Positions 61,221 through 64,000 of a stretch of DNA of 64,000 nt are shown piece after piece. Location: contig NZ_SCHN01000013.1 in assembly GCF_004120195.1 (NCBI RefSeq), positions 62,001 through 126,000 of the forward strand, given 5' to 3'. Source of the DNA: Enterovibrio baiacu (GTDB taxonomy: Bacteria; Pseudomonadota; Gammaproteobacteria; Enterobacterales; Vibrionaceae). The notes below the pieces were generated by a model. It was not told the DNA's origin, did no database searches, and saw nothing but the letters and a program-made list of their open reading frames with translations. The position numbers and the translations under genes are program-made. Numbering within the stretch: position 1 is the first letter of the stretch; each line of letters begins with the position of its first letter.

Positions 61221-62482
61221 TAGTAGTTCACCCTCTCCGGTAATGGTTTTGTTGCTTCGTTTTTGCTGTAGACAAACAGCAGAACAAAGAACATGAAGTA
61301 ACCAAAGCTAAAGATTTGAGCCAACAGCGTGTATAGGTCAGTTGCAGGCAATGTACCCAACACACCTAGCGCAATGAAGGAGATAACGAACTGAACAATG
61401 TTAGCAAGGTGCAATTTGCTGCGATAACGGTAAGAGCGCACTTTACAGCGGTCCAACCAAGGCAGAACAAACAATACCGCGATAGACAAGCCCATGAGCA
61501 CAACGCCGGTTAACTTATCGGGAACCGCACGCAAAATGGCGTAAAACGGTGTGAAGTACCAAACTGGCGCAATGTGGTCAGGTGTTTTAATCGGGTTCGC
61601 AGCTTCAAAGTTAGGTGGCTCAAGGAAGTAGCCGCCCATCTCTGGATTAAAGAAAATCACATAAGCAAACAAGATACCAAAGCCAGCGACACCAATGAGA
61701 TCTTTTACGGTTCCGTAAGGGTGGAACGGCACAGAATCGATGATGTCGTATTTCTTGCTGTAGTACTCGTGGAATGGGAACTGCGTGTCGTACCCTTCGC
61801 CTTTAGAGCCTTTCGGCAACTTGGTTTCAATACCGTCTGGGTTATTCGAGCCCACTTCGTGCAGCGCAAGAATGTGCAATACAACCAGCAACAAAATAAC
61901 AATCGGCAATGCAACAACGTGTAGGGCGAAGAAACGGTTTAGTGTTGCGCCCGACAGGACAAAGTCACCACGGATCCATAGCGTTAGGTCGTCACCGATA
62001 ACAGGGATTGCACCAAATAGCGAGATGATTACCTGTGCGCCCCAGTAAGACATTTGTCCCCAAGGTAGCAAGTAACCCATGAAGGCTTCTGCCATAAGCG
62101 CAAGGAAGATAAGCATACCGAACAGCCACAGCAATTCGCGTGGTTTTTGGTAAGAACCGTAGATTAAGCCACGGAACATATGCAGATAGATCACCACAAA
62201 GAACGCAGAAGCGCCCGTTGAGTGCATGTAGCGAAGTAACCAACCGTATTCTACATCACGCATGATGTATTCAATTGAGGCAAACGCACCTTCCGCAGAA
62301 GGGTTATAGCTCATGGTTAGCCAAATGCCTGTCAGCAACTGATTTACTAGAACCAGCATGGCGAGTGAGCCAAACAAGTACCAGAAGTTGAAGTTCTTTG
62401 GCATTGGGTATTCAGACAAATGCTTTTTGTAGGCATTTATCGCTGGAAGGCGTTTTTCAAACCAGTTGAGTAGATTTTCCAT
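61220..62482 (-). CDS. petB: Cytochrome b of the bc1 complex
   Basis: A 420-residue integral subunit with the two b haems and quinol sites. Eight hydrophobic helices; the two haem-ligand histidine pairs lie in RYMHSTGASAFFVVIYLHMF and FFALHVVALPIVILLLVVLH. The PEWY-equivalent Qo motif reads PVWY in DHIAPVWYFTPFYAILRA. It overlaps petA and petC by one base each. Confidence 0.96.
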   Translation of the reverse strand: MENLLNWFEKRLPAINAYKKHLSEYPMPKNFNFWYLFGSLAMLVLVNQLLTGIWLTMSYNPSAEGAFASIEYIMRDVEYGWLLRYMHSTGASAFFVVIYLHMFRGLIYGSYQKPRELLWLFGMLIFLALMAEAFMGYLLPWGQMSYWGAQVIISLFGAIPVIGDDLTLWIRGDFVLSGATLNRFFALHVVALPIVILLLVVLHILALHEVGSNNPDGIETKLPKGSKGEGYDTQFPFHEYYSKKYDIIDSVPFHPYGTVKDLIGVAGFGILFAYVIFFNPEMGGYFLEPPNFEAANPIKTPDHIAPVWYFTPFYAILRAVPDKLTGVVLMGLSIAVLFVLPWLDRCKVRSYRYRSKLHLANIVQFVISFIALGVLGTLPATDLYTLLAQIFSFGYFMFFVLLFVYSKNEATKPLPERVNY

Positions 62483-63072
62483 TACGCATTCCCCTCATCA
62501 GCACCCACCAAGACACGGTTATCATCTAGATATACGTATGGCGGCACAACTAGGTTTAGTGGTGCTGGAACACTCTGGAATACGCGTCCCGCCATATCAA
62601 ACTTAGAACCATGACATGGGCAGAAGAAACCAGATGTAACGCCTTGAACCTGCTCTCCGAAACTGTCAGGGAGATACGTTGGCGAACAACCAAGGTGTGT
62701 ACAAAGACCAACAGCGATAAAGATCTCTGGTTTTATCGAACGATACGCACCAGTGATATATTCAGGCTGCTGAGGCTCTTGTGATTCAGGGTCACGAAGC
62801 TTGTCACCAATACCATTTAACTCTTCCAGGGTCTGCTCGCCACGACGAACAACCCAGACAGGTTTCCCTTGCCAAATAACCCTGATTAACTGGCCATCTT
62901 CTATTTTACTAATGTCGACTTCGACCGGGGCTCCTGCCGCCTTTGCTTTGGCGCTAGGGTTCCAAGACTTTAAAAAAGGTACAGCGACTGCTGCTGCACC
63001 TACACCACCGACCACAGCGGTCGATAAAGTCAAGAAACGGCGTCGGCCCGAATTCACTGGCGCATTGCTCAT
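62482..63072 (-). CDS. petA: Rieske iron-sulfur subunit of the bc1 complex
   Basis: A 196-residue Tat-exported [2Fe-2S] protein. The twin-arginine motif GRRRFLTLSTAV is at about 10-21. The cluster is bound by CTHLGC and CPCHGS (about 128-155). The ATG at 63072 (MSNAPVNSG) has GGGAG upstream; the open frame starts 9 codons earlier. First gene of petABC. Confidence 0.95.
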   Translation of the reverse strand: MSNAPVNSGRRRFLTLSTAVVGGVGAAAVAVPFLKSWNPSAKAKAAGAPVEVDISKIEDGQLIRVIWQGKPVWVVRRGEQTLEELNGIGDKLRDPESQEPQQPEYITGAYRSIKPEIFIAVGLCTHLGCSPTYLPDSFGEQVQGVTSGFFCPCHGSKFDMAGRVFQSVPAPLNLVVPPYVYLDDNRVLVGADEGNA

Positions 63073-63420
63073 CCAACATACTCCCATGTGCTCCCGCATG
63101 GATTTTTATAACTGTCCTTATGCGTCCCTGGAGCTTACGGCTAACTCAAAATAAGAATTCCTACGGCGTATAACTGAGTAAATCGACTCAATATAACCCA
63201 CTAATACGTCGCCTAAATGATAAGGAAAACCCCACTTTTTGACAAGATAAAGCTACCTTTTTGTAACAAATGTGAGGGGCACACCGTTTTTTAACCTAAG
63301 CCCTAAAAACCAATTTTTTCAAGGTGGATGTCAATATTGAGATGTTGTGAGAAATGTTGAGAAAGCAGGTTTTTAGCGAAGACGTTAAGAAAGAGGAAGA
63401 AAATACCAAAACAACAGATA
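63073..63420. other. Intergenic region between petA and the rpsI terminator
   Basis: About 350 bp. It must contain the petA promoter; AT-rich and without a convincing gene or named site. An open frame on the minus strand is a non-coding shadow of the rpsI region. Confidence 0.5.
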
Positions 63421-63450
63421 TAAAAAAGCCCGGCATGAGCCAGGCTTTTT
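63421..63450 (-). terminator. Terminator after rpsI
   Basis: AAAAAGCCcGGC-ATGA-GCCaGGCTTTTT (63422-63449) is a stem with one mismatch, about 35 bp after the rpsI stop; the minus-strand T run follows. Confidence 0.85.
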
Positions 63451-63485
63451 GGTCCAATGTTCTTCGGATAAAATCCGGAAGCGAA

Positions 63486-63875
63486 TTAACGCTTAGAGAA
63501 CTGTGGACGACGACGTGCTTTACGTAGACCAACTTTCTTACGTTCAACTTTACGAGCATCACGTGTAACAAAGCCAGCAGCGCGTAGCGCAGGACGTAGA
63601 GATTCATCGTATTGCATCAGTGCGCGCGTGATACCGTGACGGATCGCGCCAGCTTGACCAGAAATACCACCACCAGAAACAGTGATGTATAGGTCTAGCT
63701 TGTCAGTCATTTCAACCAACTCTAGTGCCTGAAGAACAACCATGCGAGCTGTTGGACGACCAAAATAGGTCTCCAGTGAACGCTGGTTGATTACGATGTT
63801 ACCGCTACCCGGTTTGATAAATACGCGAGCTGCGGAGCTTTTGCGGCGACCAGTGCCGTAGTATTGTTCTGCCAT
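63486..63875 (-). CDS. rpsI: 30S ribosomal protein S9
   Basis: The 129-residue small-subunit protein whose C-terminal tail (RRPQFSKR) reaches the P-site t[16 protein letters not shown] at the start and [19 protein letters not shown] in the middle are signatures. AAGGGG stands 9 nt before the ATG. It follows rplM by 12 bp, the conserved pair. Confidence 0.98.
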   Translation of the reverse strand: MAEQYYGTGRRKSSAARVFIKPGSGNIVINQRSLETYFGRPTARMVVLQALELVEMTDKLDLYITVSGGGISGQAGAIRHGITRALMQYDESLRPALRAAGFVTRDARKVERKKVGLRKARRRPQFSKR

Positions 63876-63887
63876 TGTTAAATCCCC

Positions 63888-64000
<113 letters not shown>

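Overview
The window is a stretch of core chromosome from a marine gammaproteobacterium, most likely Vibrionaceae (gene order and protein sequences suggest Vibrio, Grimontia, Enterovibrio or Photobacterium; the genus is an inference). Supporting features are a dcw cluster without ddlB, the ampD-nadC-pilABCD-coaE-zapD-yacG block, dciA between secA and lpxC, DapA-type (DNPR) MurE, an AceF with three lipoyl domains, and 5'-linked petABC, sspAB and rplM-rpsI. All the large genes are intact. I see no insertion sequence, prophage, tRNA, rRNA or CRISPR array.

Layout. 1-2 kb: TRAP transporter permeases (dctQ cut by the window edge, then dctM). 2-4.3 kb: glnK-amtB behind a sigma-54/NtrC type promoter, then yacL. 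4.4-8.1 kb: a glycerate/sugar-acid cassette (CdaR regulator, GntP permease, glycerate kinase). 8.3-17.1 kb: acnB, a patatin/beta-barrel outer-membrane protein and two convergent chemoreceptors. 17.4-24.6 kb: the pyruvate dehydrogenase set lpd, aceF, aceE, pdhR, with a PdhR operator upstream and hairpins in two of the intergenic gaps. 24.9-33.3 kb: ampD, an unannotated 57-residue small ORF, nadC, the type IV pilus genes pilABCD, coaE-zapD-yacG and mutT. 33.4-38.2 kb: secA, dciA and lpxC. 38.3-54.3 kb: the complete division and wall cluster, mraZ-rsmH-ftsL-ftsI-murE-murF-mraY-murD-ftsW-murG-murC-ftsQ-ftsA-ftsZ, on the minus strand. 54.5-59.3 kb: RNase P RNA, rsmI, then lpoA-yraN-diaA-dolP on the plus strand. 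59.3-64 kb: sspAB, the cytochrome bc1 operon petABC, rpsI and the end of rplM.

How the parts work together. Acetyl-CoA production (PDH complex) and its entry into the TCA cycle (AcnB) sit close together. The wall-precursor enzymes (MurC-G, MraY), the divisome (FtsA, I, L, Q, W, Z), lipid A control (LpxC), wall recycling (AmpD) and the PBP1a activator (LpoA) form an envelope-biogenesis neighbourhood. GlnK-AmtB links ammonium uptake to nitrogen status.

No wholly new multi-gene system is evident. The most interesting signals are non-coding or small: a perfect 13-bp hairpin just inside pilB, right after the pilin gene; a 57-residue ORF with a good ribosome binding site between ampD and nadC; a long terminator-like hairpin between pdhR and aceE; a four-copy MraZ box array; a palindrome at the cdaR-gntP junction; and a family of CTCG-rich intergenic tandem repeats (14-mer, 9-mer and a 12-copy heptamer).
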